Below, one piece after another: positions 44,554-54,001 of a DNA stretch of 64,000 nt (positions are counted from its first letter, which is position 1; each line of letters begins with the position of its first letter). Origin of the DNA: Rhizobium leguminosarum bv. trifolii WSM2297 (lineage in GTDB: Bacteria > Pseudomonadota > Alphaproteobacteria > Rhizobiales > Rhizobiaceae); the NCBI RefSeq assembly GCF_000271845.1, contig NZ_JH719394.1:192828-256827 (forward strand), given 5' to 3'. A program made the translations under genes and the position numbers. The notes under the pieces were generated by a model that was given only the letters and a program-made list of their open reading frames with translations, was not told the DNA's origin and did not search any database.

Positions 44554-45546
44554 TTGCTGCAGCGATCAACGGAACCGCTCGATATCGATCTTCTCGTCCT
44601 GCCGGAGACGAACCTGATCCTGATCGCCTCGGTCATCGAGCCGCTGCGCGGCGCCAATCGCATCGCAGGCAGCGAACTCTATCGCTGGCGGCTGCTGACG
44701 CCGGACGGGGCGCCGATCCAGACCACCAGCCAAATCGCCATTCCGGCCGACGGAACCTTCCGGGTGACGAGCGAGGAGACGCCGCTTTTCGTGCTGGCCA
44801 GTTACAACTGGCGCCGCAGCGCGACGCCGGCGCTGAAGATGCAGCTCTCGCAGACCGCCCGCCACCGCACGATCATTGCCGGCATCGAGTCCGGCACATG
44901 GCTGCTGGCCGAAGCAAGCCTGCTCGACGGACTGCCGGCGACCGTCCACTGGGAGGATTACGAGGATTTTGCGCTTGCCTATCCCGAGGTCAGGGCCGTC
45001 AAGGACCGTTTCGTCATCGATGGCAAGCGGCTGACGACCTCAGGTTCGCTTCCGACCGTGGATCTGATGCTTGAAATAATCCGGCAGCGGCAAGGCTACT
45101 CCCTGGCCCTGGAAGTCAGCCGGCTGTTCCGTTACGAGCAGCCTTCCTTCCATGCCGATGAGCCGCTGTCGGCAGCCCCGGCGGGATTGCGCATGCATGA
45201 CCCGCGCGTGACTCAGGCGGTGCGGCTGATGGAAGACCATATCGAGCAGCCTCTGGTTTTGGCGCGGATCGCTCGCAGGGTGGGCGTCAGCGCCCGGCAT
45301 CTGCAGGATCTCTTCCAGCAGAGCATCGGCGCGCCGCCGCATGTGCATTATCTCGCGCTGCGTCTGAACACAGCGCGCCGCAAAGTGATCGAGACGACAG
45401 CCTCCTTCGCCGACATCGCGGCGGCAACCGGCTTCAATTCGGCCTCGGCCTTTGCGAGAAGCTACCGGGCAAGTTTCTCCGAGAGCCCTTCCGAGACCCG
45501 GCGCCGCTTGCGCCGCCGCATCACGCCATCGGCAGCGCCGACGTAG
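44554..45546 (+). CDS. GlxA/AraC-family regulator of carnitine catabolism (CdhR-like)
   Basis: About 330 residues. A GGAGGAGG ribosome site (44541-44548) suits the TTG at 44554; the GTG at 44548 lies within it and would add two residues. The N-terminal DJ-1/PfpI-like domain (IDLLVLPETNLILIASVIEPLRGANRI, TIIAGIESGTWLLAEASLL) lacks the cysteine nucleophile at the elbow. The C-terminal AraC domain carries two HTHs (ARIARRVGVSARHLQDLFQQSIG and FADIAAATGFNSASAFARSYR). It matches the CdhR/GbdR group, which responds to carnitine, betaine or related compounds. Its end overlaps the convergent LysR gene by 26 bp. Confidence 0.9.
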   Translation: MLQRSTEPLDIDLLVLPETNLILIASVIEPLRGANRIAGSELYRWRLLTPDGAPIQTTSQIAIPADGTFRVTSEETPLFVLASYNWRRSATPALKMQLSQTARHRTIIAGIESGTWLLAEASLLDGLPATVHWEDYEDFALAYPEVRAVKDRFVIDGKRLTTSGSLPTVDLMLEIIRQRQGYSLALEVSRLFRYEQPSFHADEPLSAAPAGLRMHDPRVTQAVRLMEDHIEQPLVLARIARRVGVSARHLQDLFQQSIGAPPHVHYLALRLNTARRKVIETTASFADIAAATGFNSASAFARSYRASFSESPSETRRRLRRRITPSAAPT

Positions 45547-46396
45547 GCTGGAACGCGTCCCGGACCATCTCGGCGAGCTCGCGGATGGCTTCGGTGGAAC
45601 GGTAAGTGCTGCGGCGGAGCACGACCTTCGAGGAATCGACCGGCGGGAAACCGTCTTCGGCAGTCAGCTCCCGGCAGCCGGGCGGGATGCTGCTGCGGGA
45701 AAGCGTGGTGACGGCTAGGCCGGCGATCAGCGCGTTCTTCAGCCCCGACCCAGTGTCGGCGATGAAAGCGATCCGGTAATTGCGGCCGATCTGCTCCAGC
45801 GATCGAAGCGCAAAGTCGCGGGACCAGGTGGAGTTGCGATAGGTCGCGATCGGAAGCGGATCGAGGTCGTGCAGCCGATGGACCAACGATGTGACCCAGA
45901 CTGTGGGATCGACGCAGATGACTTCGCCTTTCGTCTCGTCGCTCCAGTCGAAAACGACGGCCAGATCGAGCTCGTCCCGCTCCAGGGCGGCAAGGTTGCG
46001 TGATGTGTAATCGCAGGAGACGGTGACCTCGACCGCCGGGTGGCGTACGGCGAAAGCTGCAAGGGCAGCCGGCAGCACCGTCTGGCTATATTCCTCTGGA
46101 ATGCCGATCCGCACCGGTCCGTCGAGCGGTTTGCTGCGGATCGTCGCGGCGGCTTCGTTGAGGAGGTCGATGACCCTGCGGGCGTATGGCACAAGCTGGA
46201 TGCCCGGGCGCGTGAGTTGCACACCGCGGGCGCCACGCTCGAAGAGGGCTTCGCCGATCGTCTGCTCGAGCCTCTTGATCTGGGTGCTGACCGCTGATTG
46301 CGTCCGGCCAATGCGCTGGGCAGCCGCAGAGAAATTCGATGTCTCGGCGACGACCAGGAAGGTCCTCAGCAGGTCGCTCTCGATTGGTTCATGCAT
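45521..46396 (-). CDS. LysR family transcriptional regulator
   Basis: A 291-residue LysR protein: N-terminal HTH LLRTFLVVAETSNFSAAAQRIGRTQSAVSTQIKRLEQTIG, then the co-inducer domain (VRIGIPEEYSQTVLPAALAAF). It is divergent from the DMT transporter, 112 bp apart, and probably controls it. Its last codons overlap the convergent CdhR-type gene by 26 bp. Confidence 0.93.
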   Translation of the reverse strand: MHEPIESDLLRTFLVVAETSNFSAAAQRIGRTQSAVSTQIKRLEQTIGEALFERGARGVQLTRPGIQLVPYARRVIDLLNEAAATIRSKPLDGPVRIGIPEEYSQTVLPAALAAFAVRHPAVEVTVSCDYTSRNLAALERDELDLAVVFDWSDETKGEVICVDPTVWVTSLVHRLHDLDPLPIATYRNSTWSRDFALRSLEQIGRNYRIAFIADTGSGLKNALIAGLAVTTLSRSSIPPGCRELTAEDGFPPVDSSKVVLRRSTYRSTEAIRELAEMVRDAFQPTSALPMA

Positions 46397-46508
46397 GAGG
46401 CAGCCATAGAAAAAATCGATGAGAGCTATCTCTACTATTCGTTTGTCTTATGTCAATTCCCGGCGCAGAAATGGGCGGCGTTCGACTTCCTTCTTTGAGA
46501 CTATCAGC

Positions 46509-47414
46509 GTGACCATTGAAAATCCGACCACGCGCCTCGCAGGCAGCGAGCACGAGAAGGGTGTGCTTCTCATCGTTGCCGCGACGCTTGCCTGGAGTGC
46601 GAGTGGCGTCTATTCGCGGCTGCTCACGACCGACGTATGGACGGCGATCGCCTGGCGGTCGTTGTTCGGAGGCCTGTTCCTGCTGATCCCCTGCCTTTTC
46701 CTCGAAGGGGGCATCTCGCGGCGGCAATGGCGTTCCGTCTTCCATCCGTCGGGCCTGGCGATGATCGCATGCCAGACTTTCAGTCAGGGATGCTTCATCG
46801 GCTCGCTTTACATGACCACCGTCGCCAATGTGACGATGATCTATGCGACCACGCCGTTCATCGCGGCCCTGTTCGGCTGGATCATTCTGAAGGAAAGAGT
46901 TGCCCGGCGGACTCTGATCGCCGGCGGCGTCTCGTTCTGCGGCGTTGCGGTTATCGTCGCCTCGTCGATCGGCGGCGGTACCGGTTGGGGCGACCTGCTG
47001 GCGCTCGGCATGACCGCCTCCTTCGCACTCGTCATCATCATTCCGCGCATCAGTCCCGGCGTGCCGAGCCTGCCGCCGACCGTCGTCAGCGCTTTTCTGA
47101 CCCTCGTCATCTTCGCGCCGTTCGGTTCGGTCGGCTCGCTCGACCTGCACAACTGGATCGTTCTTGCCGCCTTCGGCGCCACCAATTTTTCGCTGGCGCT
47201 TGTGCTCTTCCTCGCCGGGGCAAAGCGGATGCCGCCGGCCGAGGCAGCGCTGATCGGCACGATGGAAATCGTGCTGACACCTCTGTGGGTCTGGCTGCTG
47301 TTTTCCGAGCAGCCGCCTGTCGCCACGTATTTCGGCGGCGCGATCATCCTCGGCGCCGTGTTCTGGCACACGGCAATCGACTTCAACCGCAGCCAGCGGT
47401 TACGCGACGGCTAG
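46509..47414 (+). CDS. EamA/DMT superfamily transporter
   Basis: A 301-residue inner-membrane protein with ten predicted helices in two EamA repeats, starting at a GTG at 46509 (VTIENPTTRLAGSEHEKG). The frame extends upstream to 46419, but that part is charged and not membrane-like. The repeats end with MIYATTPFIAALFGWIILKERVA and AALIGTMEIVLTPLWVWLLFSEQP, both EamA signatures. Probably a metabolite exporter; substrate unknown. It is divergent from a LysR gene, the usual layout for an inducible exporter. Confidence 0.88.
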   Translation: MTIENPTTRLAGSEHEKGVLLIVAATLAWSASGVYSRLLTTDVWTAIAWRSLFGGLFLLIPCLFLEGGISRRQWRSVFHPSGLAMIACQTFSQGCFIGSLYMTTVANVTMIYATTPFIAALFGWIILKERVARRTLIAGGVSFCGVAVIVASSIGGGTGWGDLLALGMTASFALVIIIPRISPGVPSLPPTVVSAFLTLVIFAPFGSVGSLDLHNWIVLAAFGATNFSLALVLFLAGAKRMPPAEAALIGTMEIVLTPLWVWLLFSEQPPVATYFGGAIILGAVFWHTAIDFNRSQRLRDG

Positions 47415-47436
47415 AGCCAACTTTCTTTAGCCTCGA

Positions 47437-47871
47437 TTAGCCAAAGAACGCGCGAAGCTGAGCGAAAAATCCGCTTGGTTTGGGATCCGCTATCTTACGC
47501 ACGCGGCGAGCTACTGTTGCCGCGCTGACGCGTTCACCAAAATGGCAGAAGCAAACAAGCTCGTGCAATTGCCCGTCGCTGAGTTCGAAGAATCGTTTGG
47601 CTTCTCCGTAGCTGTCATCTTCCATTCCTGCCGCCCGCAGAATGGGATCAGCGAATGCAACAGAGATCGGAGTGTCGTCATCGCGCATGGCAAAACGATC
47701 TGCGATCGGCTGATACTCCGTTTCGTGAAGCGTCTTAAGAAACGGCTTGGGGCTGCGTTCGAGACTTTCTGCCCACCGTTCAATCCGTTCGCGCCGTGTT
47801 AATTCAAGGCGCTTGCAGGTCGTGCTGACCTTCGCAATCGTTTTCAACTGCTCCAGTGCATACTGTTCCAT
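47437..47871 (-). CDS. Hypothetical protein, 144 residues
   Basis: A mostly helical, charged cytosolic protein with no recognised domain. The N-terminus (LEQLKTIAKVSTTCKRLELTRRERIERWAESLE) looks helical, ELSDGQLHELVCFCHFGERVSAATVARRV could be a small helical bundle or HTH-like segment, and the C-terminus is basic-hydrophobic (FFAQLRAFFG). The start is the ATG at 47871, with GGCCGAAAT upstream. It is convergent with the DMT gene, 22 bp apart. Composition supports a real protein; the function is not known. Confidence 0.7.
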   Translation of the reverse strand: MEQYALEQLKTIAKVSTTCKRLELTRRERIERWAESLERSPKPFLKTLHETEYQPIADRFAMRDDDTPISVAFADPILRAAGMEDDSYGEAKRFFELSDGQLHELVCFCHFGERVSAATVARRVRKIADPKPSGFFAQLRAFFG

Positions 47872-48533
47872 TTCGGCCTCCTATCTTCGAGAAAAATAGA
47901 TGGTCCGCTCCCAAGAATAGCGTCGCTCAGGTCGCAGCCGATGTCCAATCACGATTGGAAACGGCATTTGGTTGGACAGATGCGATCACGGCGCGACAAC
48001 CGGCGGAGGAATCCTGCCGTGCTCAAGCCATTTGATGGAGGCCTGCAATCAAATCTTTTGAACCGATCCGGAAAACCGCCCTATTCCGGGGATCAACTCA
48101 TACCTGCCGGCGGCATGCTATCGGCGTTTTCCGACTGTCGTCTTTGAGTTGCACCCATGTCGTTTTTTCGGGCGCTGTTTTCCGCCGGGCATGGTTTGCT
48201 TATGGCGTTCAAGGTGCCCGTCACTGGCGACAGAACCGTTGGAAGGCCGACCGAAGATTCCAAGATGAATCGAAAGGAGGTTCCGGAGCCCGGAAACCAG
48301 CTCTTGCGCAGCAAATCGGCGGATTGCGACGGCGATGACGAGCGGAACGACAGGCCAGACCTATCGTCTTCACTCTTCCCCTCCATCCAATCTGTCCCCG
48401 CCTATTTGCAAAATTTGAATATCGCCGGATGCGGCGTTGTGAATACCGGGCTGCAGAGGAGGCAGGCCGGAGGGAAAGTTGCCATCGATTGCATCGGTTG
48501 CTGATCGAGGCGTTCAACGAATGGGAGGAATCC
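47872..48533. other. About 660 bp without a convincing gene
   Basis: Several short open frames (for example 47941-48147 and 48157-48504) lack ribosome sites or protein-like composition. The region has weaker coding periodicity than its neighbours and could be a decayed gene remnant plus the promoter of the formaldehyde dehydrogenase gene. No tRNA, repeat or clear operator was identified. Confidence 0.5.
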
Positions 48534-49724
48534 ATGAGCAAGAATAGAGGCGTCGTTTATCTGAGGCCGGGCAAAGTCGAAGTTCGCGACATCGACGATC
48601 CGAAGCTGGAAGCGCCCGACGGTCGCCGCATCGAGCACGGCGTCATTCTGAAGGTGATCTCGACCAATATCTGCGGCTCCGACCAGCATATGGTCCGCGG
48701 CCGCACGACGGCGATGCCGGGTCTGGTCCTCGGTCATGAAATCACCGGCGAGATCATCGAGAAAGGCGTCGACGTCGAGATGCTCGACATCGGCGATATC
48801 GTCTCGGTGCCGTTCAATGTCGCCTGCGGCCGTTGCCGCTGCTGCAAATCCCAGGACACCGGCGTCTGCCTGACGGTAAACCCGGCCCGCGCCGGTGGCG
48901 CCTATGGCTATGTCGACATGGGCGGCTGGATCGGTGGACAGGCGCGTTACGTCACCATTCCCTATGCAGACTTCAACCTGCTGAAAATTCCCGATCGCGA
49001 CAAGGCGATGGCGAAGATCCGCGATCTCACCATGCTCTCCGACATTCTGCCCACCGGCTTCCACGGCGCGGTGCGTGCAGGCGTCGGGGTCGGATCGACC
49101 GTCTACATCGCAGGCGCCGGCCCGGTCGGGCTTGCGGCTGCCGCTTCGGCTCGTATCCTCGGCGCGGCCGTCGTCATGATCGGTGACTTCAACAAGGATC
49201 GCCTGGCGCATGCGGCCAAGGTCGGTTTCGAACCGATCGATCTCTCGAAGAGCGATCGTCTCGGCGACATGATCGCCCAGGTGGTCGGCACCAATGAGGT
49301 GGACAGCGCCATCGATGCGGTCGGCTTCGAGGCGCGTGGCCATTCCGGCGGAGAACAGCCGGCCATCGTACTCAATCAGATGATGGAAATCACCCGCGCC
49401 GCGGGCTCGATCGGTATTCCCGGCCTTTATGTCACCGAGGATCCGGGCGCCGTCGACAATGCCGCCAAACACGGCAATCTGTCACTCCGCTTCGGCCTCG
49501 GCTGGGCCAAGGCCCAGTCCTTCCACACCGGCCAGACGCCGGTGCTCAAATACAATCGGCAGCTTATGCAGGCGATCCTGCACGACCGGCTGCCGATTGC
49601 CGATATTGTCAATGCCAAGGTCATCCCGCTCGACGATGCCGCTGCCGGCTATGAGAGCTTCGACCATGGCGCCGCGACTAAATATGTCCTCGATCCGCAT
49701 GGAGATGTCACGAAAGCCGCCTAG
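48534..49724 (+). CDS. fdhA: Glutathione-independent formaldehyde dehydrogenase
   Basis: A 396-residue zinc-dependent medium-chain dehydrogenase starting at the ATG at 48534 after GGGAGGAA. Catalytic zinc ligands are in STNICGSDQHMVRG and GHEITGEI; structural zinc cysteines form CGRCRCCKSQDTGVC, and the NAD loop is GAGPVGLAAAASARILGA. NICGSDQHMVRGRT and the buried-NAD dismutase-like length are typical of Pseudomonas FdhA. Oxidation of formaldehyde fits disposal of the one-carbon units released when glycine betaine, the product of the carnitine operon, is demethylated. That link is inference. Confidence 0.92.
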   Translation: MSKNRGVVYLRPGKVEVRDIDDPKLEAPDGRRIEHGVILKVISTNICGSDQHMVRGRTTAMPGLVLGHEITGEIIEKGVDVEMLDIGDIVSVPFNVACGRCRCCKSQDTGVCLTVNPARAGGAYGYVDMGGWIGGQARYVTIPYADFNLLKIPDRDKAMAKIRDLTMLSDILPTGFHGAVRAGVGVGSTVYIAGAGPVGLAAAASARILGAAVVMIGDFNKDRLAHAAKVGFEPIDLSKSDRLGDMIAQVVGTNEVDSAIDAVGFEARGHSGGEQPAIVLNQMMEITRAAGSIGIPGLYVTEDPGAVDNAAKHGNLSLRFGLGWAKAQSFHTGQTPVLKYNRQLMQAILHDRLPIADIVNAKVIPLDDAAAGYESFDHGAATKYVLDPHGDVTKAA

Positions 49725-49749
49725 CGGCAAGGACTGAAGACCAGATTTG

Positions 49750-49783
49750 CAGCGCCGCGTGTCTTTTCAGACGCGCGGCGCTG
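49750..49783. terminator. Strong hairpin after the formaldehyde dehydrogenase gene
   Basis: A 15-bp stem (49750-49764 with 49769-49783; one G-U pair) with a 4-nt loop lies between convergent genes. The following TAACATTTTG is only moderately T-rich, so termination is likely but not certain. Confidence 0.7.
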
Positions 49784-49825
49784 TAACATTTTGAATCTCT
49801 TAATCAAGAGAAGTCGCCGGCAAAA

Positions 49826-50632
49826 CTACTGGATGCTGAACGGGAAATATTTTGCGTTGATCATGTCATAGGTCCCGTCCGCCTTGATGCTCTCCAACGC
49901 TTCGTTCAAGTGCGTAAGACGCTCCTTGTCATCCAGGCGCAGCGCGATGCCGGCACCTTCACCGAAGTATGTGATATCGACCAGATCCGGTCCTTTGAAC
50001 TCGCAGCAGGTTCCCGCCTTGGTGTTGGCGATCCAGTCGTATATGGCGAGTTTGTCCTCCAGGATGATATCGACGCTGCCGTCCGACAACCCCTTGTACA
50101 ATTCAGGCGAAGACCGGAAGACCTTCTTTTTCATCTCCGGATAGAGATGGTTGGCGTAGGATTCCTGCGCCGTCGACGACGTAACCCCGAGTATCTTGCC
50201 GCTGAGGCCAGCGGGGCTGACATCACTGATCGGCGAATCCTTCCGAGCGATGAACACGGAGGGGCTGTTGTAGTATTTTTCGGTGAAGGCAACCTTTTGG
50301 CGGCGCTCGAGGCTCATCGACATGGAGGAGATGATCGCGTCGTATTTATCGCCGACGAGATCGGGGATCATGTCGTCCCACTTCTCGATGATGAATTGGC
50401 ATTCGAATTTGCCGACTTCGCAAAGCGCATTGGCAATATCGATGTCGAAGCCCTGAAGCTTGTTGTTTGCGTCGAGATAATTGAAGGGCGGAAATGCGCC
50501 TTCGACGGCAATGCGCATCGGCGTGCGATCTTGCGCGGCCACCTGGATTGGCGAGGCCGCGGCCAATACCATACCCAAGCCCCCCGCCATCAGCACTCCG
50601 CGCAACATAGTCTGAAGGGATATGCGCAGCAT
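49826..50632 (-). CDS. Orphan periplasmic amino-acid-binding protein
   Basis: A 268-residue family 3 solute-binding protein with a Sec signal (about residues 1-33, ending QVAAQ). The mature chain has AVEGAFPPFNYLDANNKLQGFDIDIANALC, WDDMIPDLVGDKYDAIISSMS and FTEKYYNSPSVF, like lysine/arginine/ornithine-binding proteins. A CC pair (GTCCEFKGPD) occurs at the same place as in the 4079-4852 protein. No permease or ATPase gene is nearby. The gene is divergent from a membrane GGDEF-EAL protein, so it may serve as a sensory binding protein rather than for transport. Confidence 0.88.
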   Translation of the reverse strand: MLRISLQTMLRGVLMAGGLGMVLAAASPIQVAAQDRTPMRIAVEGAFPPFNYLDANNKLQGFDIDIANALCEVGKFECQFIIEKWDDMIPDLVGDKYDAIISSMSMSLERRQKVAFTEKYYNSPSVFIARKDSPISDVSPAGLSGKILGVTSSTAQESYANHLYPEMKKKVFRSSPELYKGLSDGSVDIILEDKLAIYDWIANTKAGTCCEFKGPDLVDITYFGEGAGIALRLDDKERLTHLNEALESIKADGTYDMINAKYFPFSIQ

Positions 50633-50736
50633 CGTCGGGAGCTCCTTGGGCCGTATTCGATCTCGCCCATAGTGCGCCGTAGCTTTTAATTCTACGTGAA
50701 CGCTTCTTTGTTAGCGTCGACGCATGCGCCCGTATC

Positions 50737-53124
50737 GTGGTGTTCAGGGGTCCAGGCTTGCACATCGTCGTTCCTTCCAGCTCCAATACGTTTCAGCAAT
50801 CCTGGATCGCCTCGGGAAGAATTCTCTTTCTGATCGCCGTCAGCGGGCTTGGAGCGATTGGACTGGTCGTGCTTTCGGCGCTCTGGGCAGGAACCGAGAG
50901 CGACGCTGCCGCACTTGATCGCCAGCGCCATCTCGTGAATGCGCGCCTGCGGGAGCAGGTCGATCAAGTCGCGCATGTTATCGGCCAGTTCGGCAACGGC
51001 TACCTCACACGGGTCTATCCTGCCGCCCGGTCAACCGGCGGTTCTTCCAGCCTCGATGCCGTCCTGACGGCGGCAGCCGGCAGTGCGATCAGCCAGACCG
51101 CAATGTCCGCCTTCGGCTACGACCAGGCTTTCGTCGTCGACGAGAAGGCCCAACTGCTCATGCTGGCGGACGCCCAGACGGAAAAGCGTTATCGCTGGAT
51201 GAAGCCTCTGTTTTTGCCTCTCCTTCAGGATGCCCGCCTGGGGGGCAGACAAGGGACGACGTCAGAACGAACGCCGTCGTCGATGGAAAGCCGCCTTGCA
51301 AGCGCAGCCGGCTCCAACCGTGCGTTGGCCAATCTGATGCGGCTCGAAGGTCGCCCGACGATCGTCGGCGTCGTCGCCATCAACGACAGCGGTCAGGGAC
51401 GGCGGCAGCCGATGCGGCAATTCCTGATCGTCGTTCGGTTTATCGATGGTGCGGCGCTCGACGAGCTGAGCCGACAACAGGGGCTCAACGGCGCACGCTT
51501 CGCGCGCACCGCCGATGCCGACGAGAACGAGGTTGCGTTTCAGATCGATGCGACGGCAAACGGTGAACCGATCGGTTTCATCGTCTGGCGGCCGGACCTT
51601 CCGGGTTCGAGGGTCATCGGCCGTTTGATGCCGGCGCTGTCGATCGCGGCCCTGGTGATCGCAGTCCTGTTCTCGGTTCTGCTGGTGCGCCTCAGAAGCA
51701 GTCTCGGCGAGTTGAAGAAAAGCGAACTGCATGCACGACAGCTTGCCTTGCACGATGTGCTGACCGACCTTCCCAATCGCGCCTTGTTCGCGATGCGGTT
51801 CGACGAGTGCCTGGCCGAGACGCGGAATTCGGCCGAGCGCTCGGCCGTTGCGCTTCTCGACCTCGACCGCTTTAAAGCCGTGAACGACACGTTCGGCCAC
51901 GCAGCCGGCGATGAACTCATCAGGATGGCTGCGGAGCGGATCCGCTCCATCCTGCGCCCAGGCGACACGCTTGCCCGGCTCGGAGGGGACGAATTTGCCC
52001 TGCTTCTGAGGGACATTAAAGCTCATGATCAAGTTTTGCCGGCGATATGCGAAGCGATCGTTGCCGAACTTGGCAAGCCCTTCCCGCTTTTGCGCGGCGA
52101 GGCAGTCGCCCGCGTCGGCGGCTCGATCGGCGTGACCGTCGTCCCGGATGCCGGCCGGAATGCCGACGACATCATGCGTTACGCCGATGTCGCGCTCTAC
52201 GAGGCAAAGATGGGCGGGAGAGGTCAATGGCGCCTCTATTCACCGTCCATGGACGGCGGCAGGAACGCGCGCGACATTCTCAAGAACGAATTGCGCGAAG
52301 TTCTAGCCAAAGGCGCGGCTTCACCCGCTGGCCCACAGTCGGATCCCATTGCAGCCAGGCCGGACTTCGGATCGCTCGAGGTCTATTACCAGACGGTGCA
52401 CCGCGCCGAGGGCGGATACGCCGCGTCGGGTGCGGAGGCTCTCGTGCGCTGGCGTCACAGCCAGCGCGGGTTGTTGACGCCCGCCAGCTTCATCCCTGTC
52501 GCCGAGGAAGGCGGTCTCATCGACGCTCTCGGTTTCTGGGTACTGCGCGAAGCCTGCCGAACCGCCTGCAAATGGCCTGAGCATACGTTTGTTGCGGTCA
52601 ACGTGTCTCCCGCCCAGTTGAGACGGCCGAATTTTGCCGAGGAAGTCTTCGCCGTGCTTGAAGAGAGCGGACTGCCGCCATCCCGGCTCGAGCTCGAGCT
52701 TACCGAGTCCTCGCTCATCGAGGACAACTCGGACGTCTATTCGGTGCTGAAGTCGCTGCGCAGCCAAGGAGTTCAGATTTCGCTCGATGATTTCGGAACG
52801 GGCTTTTCATGCCTCAGCCACCTGATGCGCTTCGACATCGACCGCATCAAGATTGATCGCTCGTTCGTCTCGCTGCTCGGCACAAAAGCCAACGGGGCAG
52901 CGATCATCGGCGCCATCGTCGCACTCAGCCGGAACCTCGGTATCTCGACGACGGCGGAAGGGGTTGAAACCGAATATCAACGCGACTTCCTGGCCGCCCT
53001 CGGCTGCACCGACCTTCAAGGTTATTTCTTCTCCAAGCCGGTTCCGCTGCGCGAACTTGATTGTTTCCGCGAGCCTGAGAGCGCCGGCGGATTGCTGACG
53101 ACCGCTTCAGGCGCCGTCGCCTGA
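50737..53124 (+). CDS. Membrane CHASE4-GGDEF-EAL c-di-GMP enzyme
   Basis: Up to 795 residues from the GTG at 50737; a TTG at 50758, after CAGGGG, is an alternative seven codons later. Two membrane helices (about 30-52 and 295-320) flank a periplasmic CHASE4-like sensor with typical YDQAFVVDEKAQLLM. The GGDEF domain has DVLTDLPNRALF and RLGGDEF, so it looks active; no RxxD inhibitory site is obvious. The EAL domain has GAEALVRW, DDFGTGFSCLSHL, IKIDRSF and AEGVETEYQ, the residues needed for c-di-GMP hydrolysis. The protein probably senses an outside signal, perhaps through the divergent binding protein. Confidence 0.9.
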   Translation: MVFRGPGLHIVVPSSSNTFQQSWIASGRILFLIAVSGLGAIGLVVLSALWAGTESDAAALDRQRHLVNARLREQVDQVAHVIGQFGNGYLTRVYPAARSTGGSSSLDAVLTAAAGSAISQTAMSAFGYDQAFVVDEKAQLLMLADAQTEKRYRWMKPLFLPLLQDARLGGRQGTTSERTPSSMESRLASAAGSNRALANLMRLEGRPTIVGVVAINDSGQGRRQPMRQFLIVVRFIDGAALDELSRQQGLNGARFARTADADENEVAFQIDATANGEPIGFIVWRPDLPGSRVIGRLMPALSIAALVIAVLFSVLLVRLRSSLGELKKSELHARQLALHDVLTDLPNRALFAMRFDECLAETRNSAERSAVALLDLDRFKAVNDTFGHAAGDELIRMAAERIRSILRPGDTLARLGGDEFALLLRDIKAHDQVLPAICEAIVAELGKPFPLLRGEAVARVGGSIGVTVVPDAGRNADDIMRYADVALYEAKMGGRGQWRLYSPSMDGGRNARDILKNELREVLAKGAASPAGPQSDPIAARPDFGSLEVYYQTVHRAEGGYAASGAEALVRWRHSQRGLLTPASFIPVAEEGGLIDALGFWVLREACRTACKWPEHTFVAVNVSPAQLRRPNFAEEVFAVLEESGLPPSRLELELTESSLIEDNSDVYSVLKSLRSQGVQISLDDFGTGFSCLSHLMRFDIDRIKIDRSFVSLLGTKANGAAIIGAIVALSRNLGISTTAEGVETEYQRDFLAALGCTDLQGYFFSKPVPLRELDCFREPESAGGLLTTASGAVA

Positions 53125-53203
53125 GGGCTTCCGATCTTCCACGGGTCACGGGAACTTTCGCCGCGGGCGGCGGTTGACGCCCGAAGACCGAACGGAGGAT
53201 GTG

Positions 53204-53788
53204 ATGGGCGAGATCGGCGAGTGGCGGCACCTCTGCGTCGATATGCAGCGAATGTTTGCCGAAGACACACCTTGGCACGTTCCCTGGATGGCGCGGATCT
53301 CTCGGCAGATCGAGGAACTGGCCGGCCGGCACCCGTCCCGAACGATCTTCACCCGCTTCCTGCCGCCCGAACATGCCGACGACATGCCGGGCAAATGGCG
53401 TGAATATTACCGGAAATGGTGGATGATGACCGGCGAGCACCTTCCGCGCGGCTTCATCGATCTGGCCGCACCACTGGCGTCGCTGGTTCCGCCGGCAAGG
53501 CACTTCGACAAACGCACTTATTCCCCCTGGATCGACGGCCGCCTTCATCCGGTCCTTCAGTCGGAGCGGGTCGATACCCTTGTGATCACCGGCGGTGAAA
53601 CCGATGTCTGCGTGCTTGCCACCACGCTCGGCGCCATTGATCTCGGCTATCGTGTCATCGTGCTGAAAGACGCCGTCTGCAGCAGCGCCGACGACACCTA
53701 TGACGCCTCGATCGAACTCCTGCACGACCGCTTTTCCGTGCAGCTCGAACTTATGCAAACCGAAGAATTTTTGCGGAGCTTTGGTTGA
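53204..53788 (+). CDS. Isochorismatase-family cysteine hydrolase
   Basis: A 194-residue hydrolase starting at the ATG at 53204, with GGAGG at 53195-53199. The Asp-Lys-Cys triad is visible: CVDMQ near the N-terminus, FDKRTYSPW in the middle and GGETDVCVLATT with the nucleophile cysteine, preceded by the ITGG turn. Members cleave amides or ethers, for example nicotinamide, carbamoylsarcosine or ureidoacrylate. It follows the c-di-GMP gene by 79 bp without evident functional ties. Substrate unknown. Confidence 0.88.
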   Translation: MGEIGEWRHLCVDMQRMFAEDTPWHVPWMARISRQIEELAGRHPSRTIFTRFLPPEHADDMPGKWREYYRKWWMMTGEHLPRGFIDLAAPLASLVPPARHFDKRTYSPWIDGRLHPVLQSERVDTLVITGGETDVCVLATTLGAIDLGYRVIVLKDAVCSSADDTYDASIELLHDRFSVQLELMQTEEFLRSFG

Positions 53789-54001
53789 AACAGCTGCCCA
53801 GTCAGCGCATTCCCAGTTACACGCGAAACGACGAAGTTTTGCGGGGCATAGCGGGGTTGAAGATCGCCATGCCGATCGCCGGTATGGTCATCCACATGCC
53901 AATTGCCCCGTCACCCAGAATGCTTTCTCAGAGAGCACGGGAAGGTCCTGGCCGTCTGGCCGCATCCAGGGCTTTTCGGCGAGAGATCACGGCTTGTCTC
54001 G

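Noticed and set aside
48157..48504. A 115-codon open frame in the gap before fdhA
   Set aside because: No ribosome site, no family resemblance and unusual composition; kept only as part of the non-coding region.
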